DNA from: Burkholderiales bacterium
Lineage (GTDB): Bacteria; Pseudomonadota; Gammaproteobacteria; Burkholderiales; Burkholderiaceae_C
Direction: 5' to 3'
NCBI GenBank assembly: GCA_016223165.1
Contig: JACRPO010000003.1
Coordinates: 372,001-436,000, forward strand
DNA length: 64,000 nucleotides
Positions 1-8,922 of the stretch are shown here, piece by piece. Below the pieces are notes generated by a model. That model worked only from the letters and a program-made list of their open reading frames with translations. It was not told where the DNA came from and did not search any database. Positions within the stretch are counted from its first letter, which is position 1; the number at the start of each line of letters is the position of its first letter. The translations under genes and the position numbers were made by a program.

Positions 1-1431
1 GGCCGAGCCGATGCTGACCAGGCCGTGGTAGTCGCCGACGAAGAGGCCGCCCGCGTTCGGCGCGAAGGCGAGGTCGAAGCCCGTGCCGACCTCGCTTTCG
101 GCCCAGTCGACGCCGTCGCGCGACCTCAGCAGCCAGGCGTTGGCCGGCAGCGTGGCGGCAGCGGGCGTGTCGTTGCGCAGGTCGAGGTGCAGCACGCCGA
201 CCACGCCGTCGGCGCGCACGTGCACGGCCGGCGTGAAGGCCGGCGCGGCGGCGACGCGGTTGATGGCCCGCGGCGCGCTCCAGTTGCGCCCGCCGTCGCT
301 GGAGCCGGCGATGACGATGGCATCGTGCGTGCCGCCGGGCGTGAAGCGGGCGTCCTGCCAGGCCGCCCACAGCTCGCCGCGCGGCCCGGCCGCGATGGTG
401 GGCAGGATGGCGCCGTCGCGCACGCGCTGGCCGCTGGCGGCGTCGAGCGTGCCGACACTGCGCTGGTCGGCCACGTAGACCGGCGCGCTCCAGCTCTGCC
501 CCTTGTCGAGCGAGCGCACGATGCCGATGCGCGCCGAGGCGACGCCGCCGACGACATCGATCTGCGTGAAGACGTTGACCAGCGCGCCCGTCTCCACACC
601 GCCACGCAGCACGACGATGCGGTTGCCGATCGTCTGGCTGATGCCGGCTCCCGCGCCGCCGGGCGGCACCGGCGTGAAGATGGCGCGCGGCACATCCCAG
701 GTTACGCCGCCGTCGGCGCTGCGCGCGAGCACGGCGGGCCCGCTGCCGCCGCGCTCGATGCGGTCCCACACGGCGTAGACGAAGCCGGCGGCGGTGGGGT
801 CCGCGGTGAGCGTGTTCTTGTCGTTGAAGAAGTCGGCGCCGTCGCGGATGAGCAGCACCGGCGCGCTCCAGGTGCGGCCGCCGTCGGTGCTGCGGCTGGC
901 GAGCATGCCGCTCGTCGAGCCCGGGGCGAGCACGGCGCCGGTGGCGACCAGGCCCATGGCGTAGACCACGCCATCGGGGCCGATGTCGACCCAGGGGTCG
1001 CTCACGCGCTCGAAGTCACCGGCACTGCCCGCCGCGGCACCGCCGCAGCGCGACATCGGCTGCAGCGTGCGCACCCAGGTCGCGCCGCCGTCGGTGGACA
1101 GCGCCGTGACGAGGCCGCGCGCGCCGCCGTTGCTCCAGCGGTCCTGCTGCCAGGCGCCGACGAGGCGATTCGGCTCGCGCGGGTCGGCGGCGACCCAGGG
1201 CTCGACCTCGGCGTTGACGTAGGCCGTGCCGCTGGCGACACCGCCCGTGCAGCCCGCGGCGATCGGGCTCGGGCCGCTGGCCTGGCGCGGCACGGGTGTC
1301 TCGGGAATTCCGGGTGCGCCGGCGTCGTCGCTGCCGCCGCAGGCCACGGCAAGCCACATGGCGATCGCCATGGCGGCCGCGCCGGCCACCCCGGCGATCG
1401 CGCTCCTCGTCAGCTCGTTCTTGTGCGTCAT
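1..1431 (-). CDS. BNR/Asp-box repeat lipoprotein (sialidase-fold), 3' end outside window
   Basis: The frame is open from an ATG at 1431 to the window edge (477 codons), so the C-terminus is missing. The N-terminus is a signal peptide ending in LAVAC, followed by GGSDD, a plausible lipobox for an outer-membrane or periplasmic lipoprotein. At least five Asp-boxes (S-x-D-x-G-x-x-W) are visible: STDGGATW, STDGGRTW, SADGGVTW, SLDKGQSW and SSDGGRNW. These are typical of six-bladed sialidase/neuraminidase-like propellers. Near the edge it reads FVGDYHGLV, common in exo-alpha-sialidase-like proteins. Asp-boxes mark the fold, not the activity. The catalytic Arg triad cannot be judged, so glycosidase activity is unproven. 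It is divergent from gabD across about 170 bp. Confidence 0.8.
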   Translation of the reverse strand, partial: MTHKNELTRSAIAGVAGAAAMAIAMWLAVACGGSDDAGAPGIPETPVPRQASGPSPIAAGCTGGVASGTAYVNAEVEPWVAADPREPNRLVGAWQQDRWSNGGARGLVTALSTDGGATWVRTLQPMSRCGGAAAGSAGDFERVSDPWVDIGPDGVVYAMGLVATGAVLAPGSTSGMLASRSTDGGRTWSAPVLLIRDGADFFNDKNTLTADPTAAGFVYAVWDRIERGGSGPAVLARSADGGVTWDVPRAIFTPVPPGGAGAGISQTIGNRIVVLRGGVETGALVNVFTQIDVVGGVASARIGIVRSLDKGQSWSAPVYVADQRSVGTLDAASGQRVRDGAILPTIAAGPRGELWAAWQDARFTPGGTHDAIVIAGSSDGGRNWSAPRAINRVAAAPAFTPAVHVRADGVVGVLHLDLRNDTPAAATLPANAWLLRSRDGVDWAESEVGTGFDLAFAPNAGGLFVGDYHGLVSIGSA

Positions 1432-1599
1432 TCGACGAGCATAGCCGCGCCCCTTGCGGGCCTGACTTGTCCACCTCGCTCGCCACCGCTCGCGCTCGCC
1501 CGCCTCCGCTCGCCCTGGCACCCGGCGTGCTCGCCGCAGGCCCGAGCGCGCTGCGGCCTCTCTTGCTATCGTGCGTCCCCCGCGTTGGAGTGCCGAACG

Positions 1600-3078
1600 A
1601 TGGACATGAAGAACTCGCCTCTCTCCGCCCTCGCCGACCCGAGCCTGCTGAAGGCCGACGGCCTCGTCAATGGCGAATGGCTGTCAGGGCACGGCCGCTT
1701 CGAGGTGCGCGACCCCGCCACCGGCCTCGTGCTGGCGCAGGTGGCCAACCTCGGCGCGAGCGAAGCCGAGGCGGCCATCGCGGCGGCCGACAAGGCCTGG
1801 CCGGCCTGGCGGCGCAAGACCGCGAAGGAACGCGCCGCGGTGATGATGAAGTGGTTCCAGCTCATGAATCAGCACGCCGACGACCTGGCCCGCATCATGA
1901 CCGCCGAGCAGGGCAAGCCGCTCGCCGAAGCGAAGGGCGAAGTGGCCTACGGTGCCAGCTTCGTCGAGTGGTTTGCCGAGGAGGCGCGGCGCATCTACGG
2001 CGAGACCATCCCCACCACCGACAACAACAAGCGCTACCTGGCGATCAAGCAGCCCGTGGGCGTCTGCGCGGCGATCACGCCGTGGAATTTTCCGATCGCG
2101 ATGATCACGCGCAAGGTCGCGCCGGCACTCGCCGCCGGCTGCCCGGTGGTCATCAAGCCGGCCGAGCAGACGCCGCTGTCGGCGCTGGCGATGGCCGAGC
2201 TCGCGCAGCGCGCCGGCATGCCGGCCGGCGTGCTCAACGTGCTCTCGGCCGACGCCGCCAACAGCATCGCCATCGGCAAGGTGCTGTGCGCGAGCGACAC
2301 CGTGCGCCACCTCAGCTTCACCGGCAGCACCGAGGTCGGCCGCATCCTCGCGGCGCAATGCGCGCCGACGATCAAGAAGACGAGCCTCGAGCTCGGCGGC
2401 AACGCACCCTTCATCGTCTTCGACGACGCCGACATCGCCAGCGCCGTCGAGGGCGCGATGGTCAGCAAGTACCGCAACGCCGGCCAGACCTGCGTCTGCG
2501 CCAATCGCCTGTACGCGCAGGACGGCGTATACGACGAATTCGTCGCGCGGCTGGCCGAGAAGTCGCAGGGCATCAAGGTCGGCAACGGTTTCGAGGCCGG
2601 CGTCACGCAAGGGCCGCTGATCGACGATGCGGCCATCGCCAAGGTCGAGCGGCACGTGGCCGACGCGCTGGCCAAGGGCGCGCGCGTCGTGGTGGGCGGG
2701 CAGAAGCTGGGCGATCGTTTCTACACCCCCACCGTGCTCGCCGACGTCACGAGCGAGATGCTCTGCGCGCGCGAGGAGACCTTCGGCCCGGTGGCGCCGG
2801 TGTTCCGCTTCAAGACCGAGGACGAGGCGGTGGCGCTCGCCAACGCCACCGAGTTCGGCCTCGCGAGCTACTTCTACAGCCGCGACATCGGCCGCATCTT
2901 CCGCGTCGGCGAGGCGCTGGAGTACGGCATGGTGGGCGTCAACACCGGCCTCATCAGCACCGCCGAGGTGCCCTTCGGCGGCGTCAAGCAAAGCGGCCTC
3001 GGGCGCGAGGGCGCGCACCAGGGCATCGACGACTACGTCGAGGTCAAGTACCTGTGCCTCGGAGACATCCAGAAATAG
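1600..3078 (+). CDS. gabD: NAD(P)-dependent succinate-semialdehyde dehydrogenase
   Basis: Encodes 492 residues, the normal GabD length. It oxidises succinate semialdehyde to succinate in the cytoplasm, the last step of the GABA shunt. The aldehyde dehydrogenase fold is clear: TPWNFP in the cofactor domain, FTGSTEVG, the general base Glu264 in LELGGNAP and the catalytic Cys298 in GQTCVCANR. GQTCVCANR, with a second Cys two residues after the catalytic one, is characteristic of GabD rather than generic aldehyde dehydrogenases. The frame is open far upstream, but the ATG at 1600 (MDMKNSPLSALADPSLL) matches the family N-terminus and the upstream part reads as low-complexity noise. No GABA transaminase is adjacent. 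Confidence 0.93.
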   Translation: MDMKNSPLSALADPSLLKADGLVNGEWLSGHGRFEVRDPATGLVLAQVANLGASEAEAAIAAADKAWPAWRRKTAKERAAVMMKWFQLMNQHADDLARIMTAEQGKPLAEAKGEVAYGASFVEWFAEEARRIYGETIPTTDNNKRYLAIKQPVGVCAAITPWNFPIAMITRKVAPALAAGCPVVIKPAEQTPLSALAMAELAQRAGMPAGVLNVLSADAANSIAIGKVLCASDTVRHLSFTGSTEVGRILAAQCAPTIKKTSLELGGNAPFIVFDDADIASAVEGAMVSKYRNAGQTCVCANRLYAQDGVYDEFVARLAEKSQGIKVGNGFEAGVTQGPLIDDAAIAKVERHVADALAKGARVVVGGQKLGDRFYTPTVLADVTSEMLCAREETFGPVAPVFRFKTEDEAVALANATEFGLASYFYSRDIGRIFRVGEALEYGMVGVNTGLISTAEVPFGGVKQSGLGREGAHQGIDDYVEVKYLCLGDIQK

Positions 3079-3099
3079 GCACGTCGGCCGGCGCAGCGC

Positions 3100-4290
3100 T
3101 CAGCGCGGCGCGAGCCCGTTGCGGAAGACGCTCGCCGCGATCGGCCCCGCCTTCGTCCTGACCGAGGCCAGCGCGACCTGGCCCGCCTCCCACTGGCGCG
3201 CCTGGTCGAGCACGCGGTCGAAGGCGGCACCCTCGGCGAGCAGCGTGGCCTTGGCGCGCGCGTCGAGCGGCTGCTCGATGCCCGCGTCGTCGCGCGGCAT
3301 GCGGTCCTCGAGCACCGACTTGAGCACGCGCTTGATCTCGGCGGCCGCGTGCACGGGCGTCTGCAGCAGCACGAGCTTCGTCATCTTGTCGGGGTTGTTC
3401 GGCACGTGGCAGTCCATGCACTGCCCCTCGCGCAGGCGCAGCGCGAAGTTGCGGTAGGCGGCCTCGACCTGCGGCAGGTGCGGGTTGTCGCGCCGCAGGA
3501 GGCCGACGAAGGCCGAGACGGCCGGCTGCGTGCGCCCGCCGTCGTCGGTCCAGCGCCACTGGCCGTCGAAGGCGGGCGGCTTCACGCGCGCCACGGCGCG
3601 CACCGGCGGATTCGCGCCGTGCATCGTGAACTGCGCCGCCTTGATGCTCGCGGCGCGCGCGTCCCACCAGAGGATCAGCTCGTTGGCGTTCTCGTACATC
3701 GACCACTTCTCGGCCTCGTGCCAGAAGGGGTACGGGAAGTGCCCCGGCGCCAGGCCGTTGCGGAAGGCGGTGCGCAGGCGGATCTGGTGCAGACCCTCGC
3801 CCTCGTGCCACTGCACCACGTAGTCGCCGTTGAACATGAACAGCGGCAGGTACATGCCGGTGAGCACATCGGGCGCGAACTGCGTGAGGCCGGTCTCCTT
3901 CAGCGTGCGGCCCGGGTCGGCCTGCCGGCCCCAGAGCACGATCTTCTGCAGGTGTCGGCGCAACTGCGAGTCGCCGTACAGGCCGGCACGGCAATCGTTC
4001 AGCGCCGGTTCGTCGCCGGCATCGGCCACCGGGCAGATGCGCGCCAGTTCGCCCGCCACCTGCGCCGCGGCCTGGTCGACCTGGGCCTGCTCGGAGGCCT
4101 TCGGCGCAGCGCCGAAGGCCGCAGGGGCCGACAGAGAGGCCAGCGCCATCAGCGCCAACAGCACCGTCGCCGCCCGCAGCACCGTCAGCGCCACCGTGCC
4201 GCCGAAGCGGTGCATGGCCGTGGCCTCTTGGGGTTCGAGCACGCGCAGTTCGTGCAGTACGGCTTCGAGCAGTGCTTGCGGCCTCGGCAT
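3100..4290 (-). CDS. secreted monoheme cytochrome c-like protein
   Basis: A 396-residue protein with one heme c attachment motif, CMDCH (Cys291, Cys294, His295), in the C-terminal third. The start at 4290 has a GAGGG Shine-Dalgarno 7 bases upstream. A second ATG at 4215 would begin directly at a classical signal peptide (hydrophobic VLLALMALASLSAPAAFGA) and also has an AGAGG, so either start is possible. The long N-terminal domain (FAPDVLTGMYLPLF, HFPYPFWHEAEKW) is rich in Trp and Tyr and belongs to no family I recognise. A periplasmic electron-transfer or heme-dependent role is likely. It ends 21 bp from the convergent gabD. Confidence 0.75.
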   Translation of the reverse strand: MPRPQALLEAVLHELRVLEPQEATAMHRFGGTVALTVLRAATVLLALMALASLSAPAAFGAAPKASEQAQVDQAAAQVAGELARICPVADAGDEPALNDCRAGLYGDSQLRRHLQKIVLWGRQADPGRTLKETGLTQFAPDVLTGMYLPLFMFNGDYVVQWHEGEGLHQIRLRTAFRNGLAPGHFPYPFWHEAEKWSMYENANELILWWDARAASIKAAQFTMHGANPPVRAVARVKPPAFDGQWRWTDDGGRTQPAVSAFVGLLRRDNPHLPQVEAAYRNFALRLREGQCMDCHVPNNPDKMTKLVLLQTPVHAAAEIKRVLKSVLEDRMPRDDAGIEQPLDARAKATLLAEGAAFDRVLDQARQWEAGQVALASVRTKAGPIAASVFRNGLAPR

Positions 4291-4762
4291 GTTTCCCTCG
4301 TCTTGTTTCTTGCGCGCCGGCTCGGCGTTCTCGGGGGCTCGCCCGACGCGCGCGCCTTTGCGTATCGGCGGGGATCACGATGCCACCCCCCTTGTTTGAA
4401 GGGTGTGTCACGACGTTGCAGCGGCAACGTCGGCTTGCGCACGGGCGCTGCGCCACGGCCCGGGTCGGATGGCGACGTCGGAGCGGATGCGAGCTCTCAC
4501 TCACCGCGCCGAAGCCCGTCGAAGGTCGGGAAAGACGCCGGCAACCGGGCCGAGCCCGCGTTTGCCCGGATGGCACTAGTTCCGGTCCGGGCCGCGGTCG
4601 CGATGACCGCCCCTTGACAGCCGCACCCACCTGAAGGCGTAAGCGCCGCGCGCATCGCCGGCTTCGCGCCGGCCGGTCGCGGTGGCGCGTCAACGCTGGT
4701 TACGCATCGGCGCGGGCCCGGCTTCTGCCGCGCACGCCACCGGCACCGGCACCGGCACCGGA
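4291..4762. other. intergenic region, no gene seen
   Basis: This 470-bp gap separates the cytochrome start from the stop of the aldolase gene; both are on the minus strand. It holds no reading frame with a credible start and no recognisable domain. Its only structure is a short ACCGGC hexamer array at its left-hand gene's end (4739-4761) and a few short GC-rich hairpins. Confidence 0.5.
4739..4761. repeat. ACCGGC hexanucleotide array
   Basis: Nearly four head-to-tail copies of ACCGGC that end two bases before the aldolase stop codon at 4763-4765. It is one of several short tandem repeats at gene 3' ends in this window. Confidence 0.7.
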
Positions 4763-5569
4763 CTAGGTTTGCGTGCCTTCGGCGAGCGTGTGCACCTGCG
4801 GCGCACCGTCACCCTGGCGCAGGGCCTGTGCTGCCGCCGTCGCGCCGCGCATCAGGAGCGCGAGGTCGCTTGCCACGGCCAGGAAGTCGTAGCCGGCAGC
4901 GCGGTAGCGCGTCACGACCTCGGGCGTGGAGCCGACGCTGCCGATCGGCTTGCCGACGGCGCGGGCGCGTTGCGCCGCGTCGCCCATCAGCGCCATCACC
5001 GCCGGGTGCGTGAGCTGGCCGACGTGGCCCATCGCGCCCGAGAGGTCGGCCGGGCCGACGAAGAGCGCATCGACGCCGGGCACGGCCGCGATCCGCTCGA
5101 GCTGCGCGATGGCCTGCGGCGTCTCCAGCTGCACGATGACGCCGACGGCGCGGTTGGCGGCGCGGTAGTAGTCGGGCACGGTGCCGTAGCGCGACGCCCG
5201 CCCCATCGCCGACAGGCCGCGCACGCCCTCGGGCGGATAGCGCGTGGCGGCGACGGCGCGTGCCGCCTCCTCGGGGGTCTGGATGAACGGGAAGAGCAGC
5301 GTCTCGGCGCCGGCGTCGAGCACGCGCTTGACCATCACCGCGTCGTTCCAGGGCAGGCGCACCACCGGCACCATCTTCGTGTTGCCCACCGCCTGCAGCA
5401 GGTGCACGAGCGTCATCAGGTCCAGCGGCGCGTGCTCCATGTCGAGCACGCCCCAGTCGAAGCCGACGTGGCCCACGGCCTCGGCGACGAGAGGGCTGGC
5501 GGAGACGATCCAGGTGCCCACCGGCGGCTTGGAGCCACGCGCACGCAGCAACTGGCAGAAGGGATTCAT
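4763..5569 (-). CDS. HpcH/HpaI-family class II aldolase
   Basis: Encodes 268 residues from the ATG at 5569 (MNPFCQLLRARG), the start that matches HpaI-type 2-oxo acid aldolases. An in-frame ATG at 5584 and a longer extension to 5677 run into low-complexity sequence. The TIM-barrel hallmarks are present: GVLDMEHAPLD, a metal-binding Glu in QLETPQAI and an Asp in FVGPADLSGAMG. The family cleaves 4-hydroxy-2-oxo acids (4-hydroxy-2-oxoheptanedioate, 2-keto-3-deoxy sugars acids) to pyruvate or an equivalent and an aldehyde using Mg or Mn. Lacking catabolic neighbours, the substrate cannot be assigned. Confidence 0.88.
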   Translation of the reverse strand: MNPFCQLLRARGSKPPVGTWIVSASPLVAEAVGHVGFDWGVLDMEHAPLDLMTLVHLLQAVGNTKMVPVVRLPWNDAVMVKRVLDAGAETLLFPFIQTPEEAARAVAATRYPPEGVRGLSAMGRASRYGTVPDYYRAANRAVGVIVQLETPQAIAQLERIAAVPGVDALFVGPADLSGAMGHVGQLTHPAVMALMGDAAQRARAVGKPIGSVGSTPEVVTRYRAAGYDFLAVASDLALLMRGATAAAQALRQGDGAPQVHTLAEGTQT

Positions 5570-5629
5570 CGTGCGGACGATCATGGCACCGCGCGCAGCC
5601 CGTGCCAAGGGCCAGCGCGCTCCCTGCCG

Positions 5630-5690
5630 GCGCCTGCCTTGCGCCTGCATCGCGCCTGCCTTGCACCTGCCTTGCACCTGCCTTGCGCCC
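5630..5690. repeat. 11-bp tandem repeat upstream of the aldolase gene
   Basis: Five and a half copies of an 11-bp unit, GCGCCTGCCTT or GCACCTGCCTT, lie head to tail. One unit is about one turn of the helix. The array sits 60-120 bp upstream of the aldolase start on its promoter side. Confidence 0.85.
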
Positions 5691-5903
5691 GGGAGCGTGG
5701 ATCCATCGCTGCGCCTGGACGTCGCCTGGAGGTGCTAGCGCTTGCCTAACGGTCGGCCACCACGATGCGCGGCCTGGCGGTCCGAGGAGGTCGCCGGCGG
5801 CCGCGGCAGCCCTCCATGAGAGAGGCGCGCCGCGGCGTCCGTCGGCGGGCGGCCGGCTGGTCCGGCGCCCGCACGATCCGCCAATCGCTCGAGAGGAGAC
5901 GAC

Positions 5904-6635
5904 GTGAACCATCACATCCCCGCAGACACCCCCGCCAACGTGCCCGCCGTGGCGAGGATCCCCAGGCCGCGCCTAGTGCCCTGGCTCGCACTCGCGGCCG
6001 CGACGCTGCTGAGCGCCTGCGGCACCGCGCCCACGTACCAGCCGTTCGAGGGCGGCGACGCGGCCCGGCTGCGCGTGCGCCTGCTGATCCCGGCCGACTA
6101 CCGCCCGTTCCTGCTGGGCTACGACTTCCGCTCGACCGTGGGCGTGCAGTCCGTCAAGGGCACCGCCTGCAGCGTGCCGGCGACGGCGCCGATGCTGCGG
6201 CTGTACCGAGGCGCCACCTCCACCCCCGCCGTTGCAGGCCCGCAGGCCACGCCGGGCACCGTGATGACCACCCCGCCGCCCCCGAGCTACAAGTACCCGC
6301 GCGCCGGGATGCCAGGCGCGACCGAAGGCGAGAACACGGAGTCCGTGGAGTTGAAGCTGGCGCCCGGGCTGCACGTGGTGAACCTCTCGTGGCTTCGCAC
6401 GCGTGGCTCCGGGGCTGGCGTCCTCCTCAATGCGCTGCTGACCAAGAACTGCCCGGCCACGAACGTGGCGCTGCAACTGCCGCCGAACGCGCAGGTCGAG
6501 CTGGCCGTGGGCTTCAAGGAGAGCGAGTGCACGTGGGAAGCCCGCCGGCTCGAAGGCAGCGCCTTCGTGCCGACGAAGGTGTTGAAGGAGGGCGGGCCGG
6601 CGGAGATCTGCGCCGGCAATCAATTCCGGCAATAG
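5904..6635 (+). CDS. hypothetical lipoprotein
   Basis: A 243-residue protein starting with GTG at 5904, with a strong GAGAGGAG Shine-Dalgarno at 5891-5898. The N-terminus carries a hydrophobic segment and the lipobox LLSAC, so it should be lipidated at Cys39. The mature part contains four further Cys (TACSV, KNCPA, SECTW, EICAG), possibly two disulfides. It also has a Pro-rich stretch, TTPPPPSYKYP. I recognise no domain. It stands alone between the aldolase and the dehydrogenase pair. Confidence 0.8.
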   Translation: MNHHIPADTPANVPAVARIPRPRLVPWLALAAATLLSACGTAPTYQPFEGGDAARLRVRLLIPADYRPFLLGYDFRSTVGVQSVKGTACSVPATAPMLRLYRGATSTPAVAGPQATPGTVMTTPPPPSYKYPRAGMPGATEGENTESVELKLAPGLHVVNLSWLRTRGSGAGVLLNALLTKNCPATNVALQLPPNAQVELAVGFKESECTWEARRLEGSAFVPTKVLKEGGPAEICAGNQFRQ

Positions 6636-6756
6636 CCCTGGAGCAGGGCGGCGGGAGCTCGACGGCGCCTTGCTTGGGTGGGCACGCAGTCGTGCGGCGC
6701 CATGTCGGCTGGCAGCCCCCCGGCGCCCGCTCCTGCGGGTCATCTGCATGGCTTGA

Positions 6757-6784
6757 TTGACGCGCGCGGCCCGCCCCGTAGCAT
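6757..6784 (+). promoter_or_regulatory. candidate sigma70-type promoter
   Basis: TTGACG at 6757-6762 and TAGCAT at 6779-6784 are separated by 16 bases, upstream of the dehydrogenase pair. Matches of this quality are uncommon in DNA this GC-rich, but there is no other support. Confidence 0.35.
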
Positions 6785-6918
6785 GCCGGTTGGCGGCGCC
6801 ACCCCGTGGCATCGCGGCGCCAACGAGTCCGCATGATCGTGTCCGTGCGGCGCGGCGAACTTCCGCATGGAGACGAGATGGTGATGAGCCCGCCGTGGCC
6901 GCAGTCCAAGGCAGTCCA

Positions 6919-7869
6919 GTGAGCCGCATCGTCATCCCGGAGTTCATGGACGAGCGCGCCGTCGCCACGCTGCGCGCGCGCCACGAGGTGCTGCACGACC
7001 CGCAGCTCGTGGACGACGCCGCCCGCCTGGCCCGCGAAGCCGCGGCCTGCGAGGCCCTCGTCGTGCGCAACCGCACCCAGGTGCGCGGCGCCCTGCTGCA
7101 GTCGCTGCTGGGCGGCGGGCGCATCAAAGTGATCGGCCGGCTGGGCGTGGGCCTGGACAACATCGACGTCGCCGCCTGCGCGGCGGCCGGCCTGCCGGTG
7201 ATCCCGGCCACGGGCGCCAACGCGCTCTCGGTGGCCGAGTACGTGATCGGCGCTGCCATGCTGCTGCTGCGCGGCGCCTACCGCAGCACGGCCGAGGTGG
7301 CCGCCGGCCAGTGGCCGCGCAACGCGCTCTCGGGCGGCCGCGAGATCGCGGGCAAGTCGCTCGGGCTCGTCGGCTTCGGCTCCATCGGCCAGCTCACGGC
7401 GCGCCTGGCGCGCGGCGTGGGCATGCGCGTGATCGCCTTCGACGCGATGATGGACGAGGACCACCCGGCCTTCGCGGCCACCGGCGTGCGCTGCGCCGGG
7501 CTCGACGAGGTGATCGCCACCAGCGATGTCGTGAGCCTGCACGTGCCGCTCGTCGATTCGACGCGCGGCCTCCTGGGGGCGCACCGCCTGCACTCGATGA
7601 AGCCGGGCGCCGTGCTCATCAACACCGCGCGCGGCGGCATCGTCGACGAGCCGGCGCTCGCCACGGCGCTGAAGAGCGGCCGCCTCGGCGGCGCGGCCAT
7701 CGACGTCTTCGCGGCCGAACCGCTGCCCGCGGCGCCGCACTTCGAGGGCTGCCCCAACCTCGTCCTCACGCCGCACATCGCCGGCGTCACGGCCGAGGCC
7801 AACGAGCGCGTGAGCTTCTACATCGCCGAGAAGGTGGCCGCAGTGCTCGCCGCGGCAGGCGCGAAATGA
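6919..7869 (+). CDS. D-isomer-specific 2-hydroxyacid dehydrogenase
   Basis: Encodes 316 residues from a GTG at 6919 (VSRIVIPEF); the open frame upstream of this is not protein-like. It reversibly oxidises a 2-hydroxyacid to a 2-oxoacid with NAD(P). Visible motifs are GRLGVGLDNID, the Rossmann turn GLVGFGSIGQ, the active-site INTARGGIVDE and the catalytic His in TPHIAG. It overlaps the next gene, an Ldh-family dehydrogenase, by ATGA. D-2-hydroxyacid and Ldh/MDH2 dehydrogenases paired like this are known as SlcC and ComC, which interconvert sulfolactate enantiomers through sulfopyruvate. That substrate is only a possibility here because no sulfolactate lyase genes are present. Confidence 0.88.
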   Translation: MSRIVIPEFMDERAVATLRARHEVLHDPQLVDDAARLAREAAACEALVVRNRTQVRGALLQSLLGGGRIKVIGRLGVGLDNIDVAACAAAGLPVIPATGANALSVAEYVIGAAMLLLRGAYRSTAEVAAGQWPRNALSGGREIAGKSLGLVGFGSIGQLTARLARGVGMRVIAFDAMMDEDHPAFAATGVRCAGLDEVIATSDVVSLHVPLVDSTRGLLGAHRLHSMKPGAVLINTARGGIVDEPALATALKSGRLGGAAIDVFAAEPLPAAPHFEGCPNLVLTPHIAGVTAEANERVSFYIAEKVAAVLAAAGAK

Positions 7870-8876
7870 AGCGGCCGCTGGCCGAACTGCGCGTGCTCGC
7901 GGCGGCCGCCTTGCAGCGCGCCGGCGCGCACGCGGCGATGGCCGAGGCGACCGCCCGCGCGCTCGTGCTCGCCGAGGCGCAGGGCCTCGGCTCGCACGGG
8001 TTGTCGCGCGTCGGCCAGTACGCCACGCACCTGCGCAACGGCCGCGTCGACGGCCGGGCCGAGGCGCGCGTGCACAGGCGCCAAGGCGCGACGCTGGTCG
8101 TCGATGCCGCCGAAGGCCTCGCCTTCCCGGCCTGCGAGCTCGCGGTGCGCGAGGCCATCGGCGTCGCGCGCGAGCTCGGCATCGCCTTCGCCGGTGTGAT
8201 GCGCAGCCACCACGCCGGCGTCCTCGTCGACCACCTGCGCCCGGCGGCCGATGCCGGCATGGTGGGCCTGGGTCTGGCCAACTCGCCCGCCGCGATGCCG
8301 GCGGCCGGTGGCCGGCACGCCATCTTCGGCACCAACCCGGTGGCGGCCGTCTTTCCGCGCGGCGGTGGTGCCGACCCCTTGATGGTCGACCTCAGCCTCT
8401 CGGAGGTCGCACGGGGCAAGGTGATGGTCGCCGCCAAGGAGGGCAAGCCGATCCCGCCCGGCTGGGCGCTCGATGCCGAGGGCCGGCCCACCACCGACGC
8501 CAAGGCGGCGCTGGCGGGCTCGATGCTGCCGCTCGGCGCGGCCAGTTCACCCAAGGGCGCCATGCTGGCGCTGATCGTCGAGCTGCTCGTCACTGCGCTC
8601 ATCGGCGCGAACTTCGGCTTCGAGGCCTCGAGCTTCTTCGTCGACGAGGGCAACCGGCCGGGGATCGGACAGGCCTTCGTCGTCATTCACCCCGGCGCGC
8701 TCACCGATGCGACCGGCGCCGCCGCCTACCTCGGGCGTGTCGAGGTGCTGGTGGCCGAGATGCTGAAGGACGAGGGCGTGCGCCTGCCCGGCGCCAGGCG
8801 CGAGGCGCTGCGAAGACGCGCCGAGCGCGAAGGCCTCGAAGTGGCAGAGTCGCTGCTCGCCACCTGGAGCGCATGA
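7866..8876 (+). CDS. Ldh/MDH2-family NAD(P)-dependent oxidoreductase
   Basis: A 336-residue member of the malate/L-lactate/L-sulfolactate/ureidoglycolate dehydrogenase family, which has its own fold unrelated to Rossmann LDH. Family marks are AEAQGLGSHGLSRV, the catalytic His region in MRSHHAGVL, MVGLGLANSPAAMP, FGTNPVA and PKGAMLALIVELL. Its ATG overlaps the stop of the preceding D-2-hydroxyacid dehydrogenase, so the two are probably translationally coupled. With opposite stereospecificity the pair could epimerise a 2-hydroxyacid through a shared 2-oxoacid. ComC is the closest characterised role in such a pair, but malate or lactate analogues cannot be excluded. Confidence 0.87.
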   Translation: MKRPLAELRVLAAAALQRAGAHAAMAEATARALVLAEAQGLGSHGLSRVGQYATHLRNGRVDGRAEARVHRRQGATLVVDAAEGLAFPACELAVREAIGVARELGIAFAGVMRSHHAGVLVDHLRPAADAGMVGLGLANSPAAMPAAGGRHAIFGTNPVAAVFPRGGGADPLMVDLSLSEVARGKVMVAAKEGKPIPPGWALDAEGRPTTDAKAALAGSMLPLGAASSPKGAMLALIVELLVTALIGANFGFEASSFFVDEGNRPGIGQAFVVIHPGALTDATGAAAYLGRVEVLVAEMLKDEGVRLPGARREALRRRAEREGLEVAESLLATWSA

Positions 8877-8922
8877 ACGCGTGCCGAAGGATGCCTGGCT
8901 CACCGCGTGGCCGAAGGTGCCC

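Noticed and set aside
1684..3018. Long minus-strand frame opposite gabD
   Set aside because: It is the antisense shadow of a clear aldehyde dehydrogenase and has the Arg/Ala/His composition of GC-rich noise.
4185..4693. Additional gene in the 4.3-4.7 kb gap
   Set aside because: Open frames on both strands lack ribosome sites and domain-like composition.
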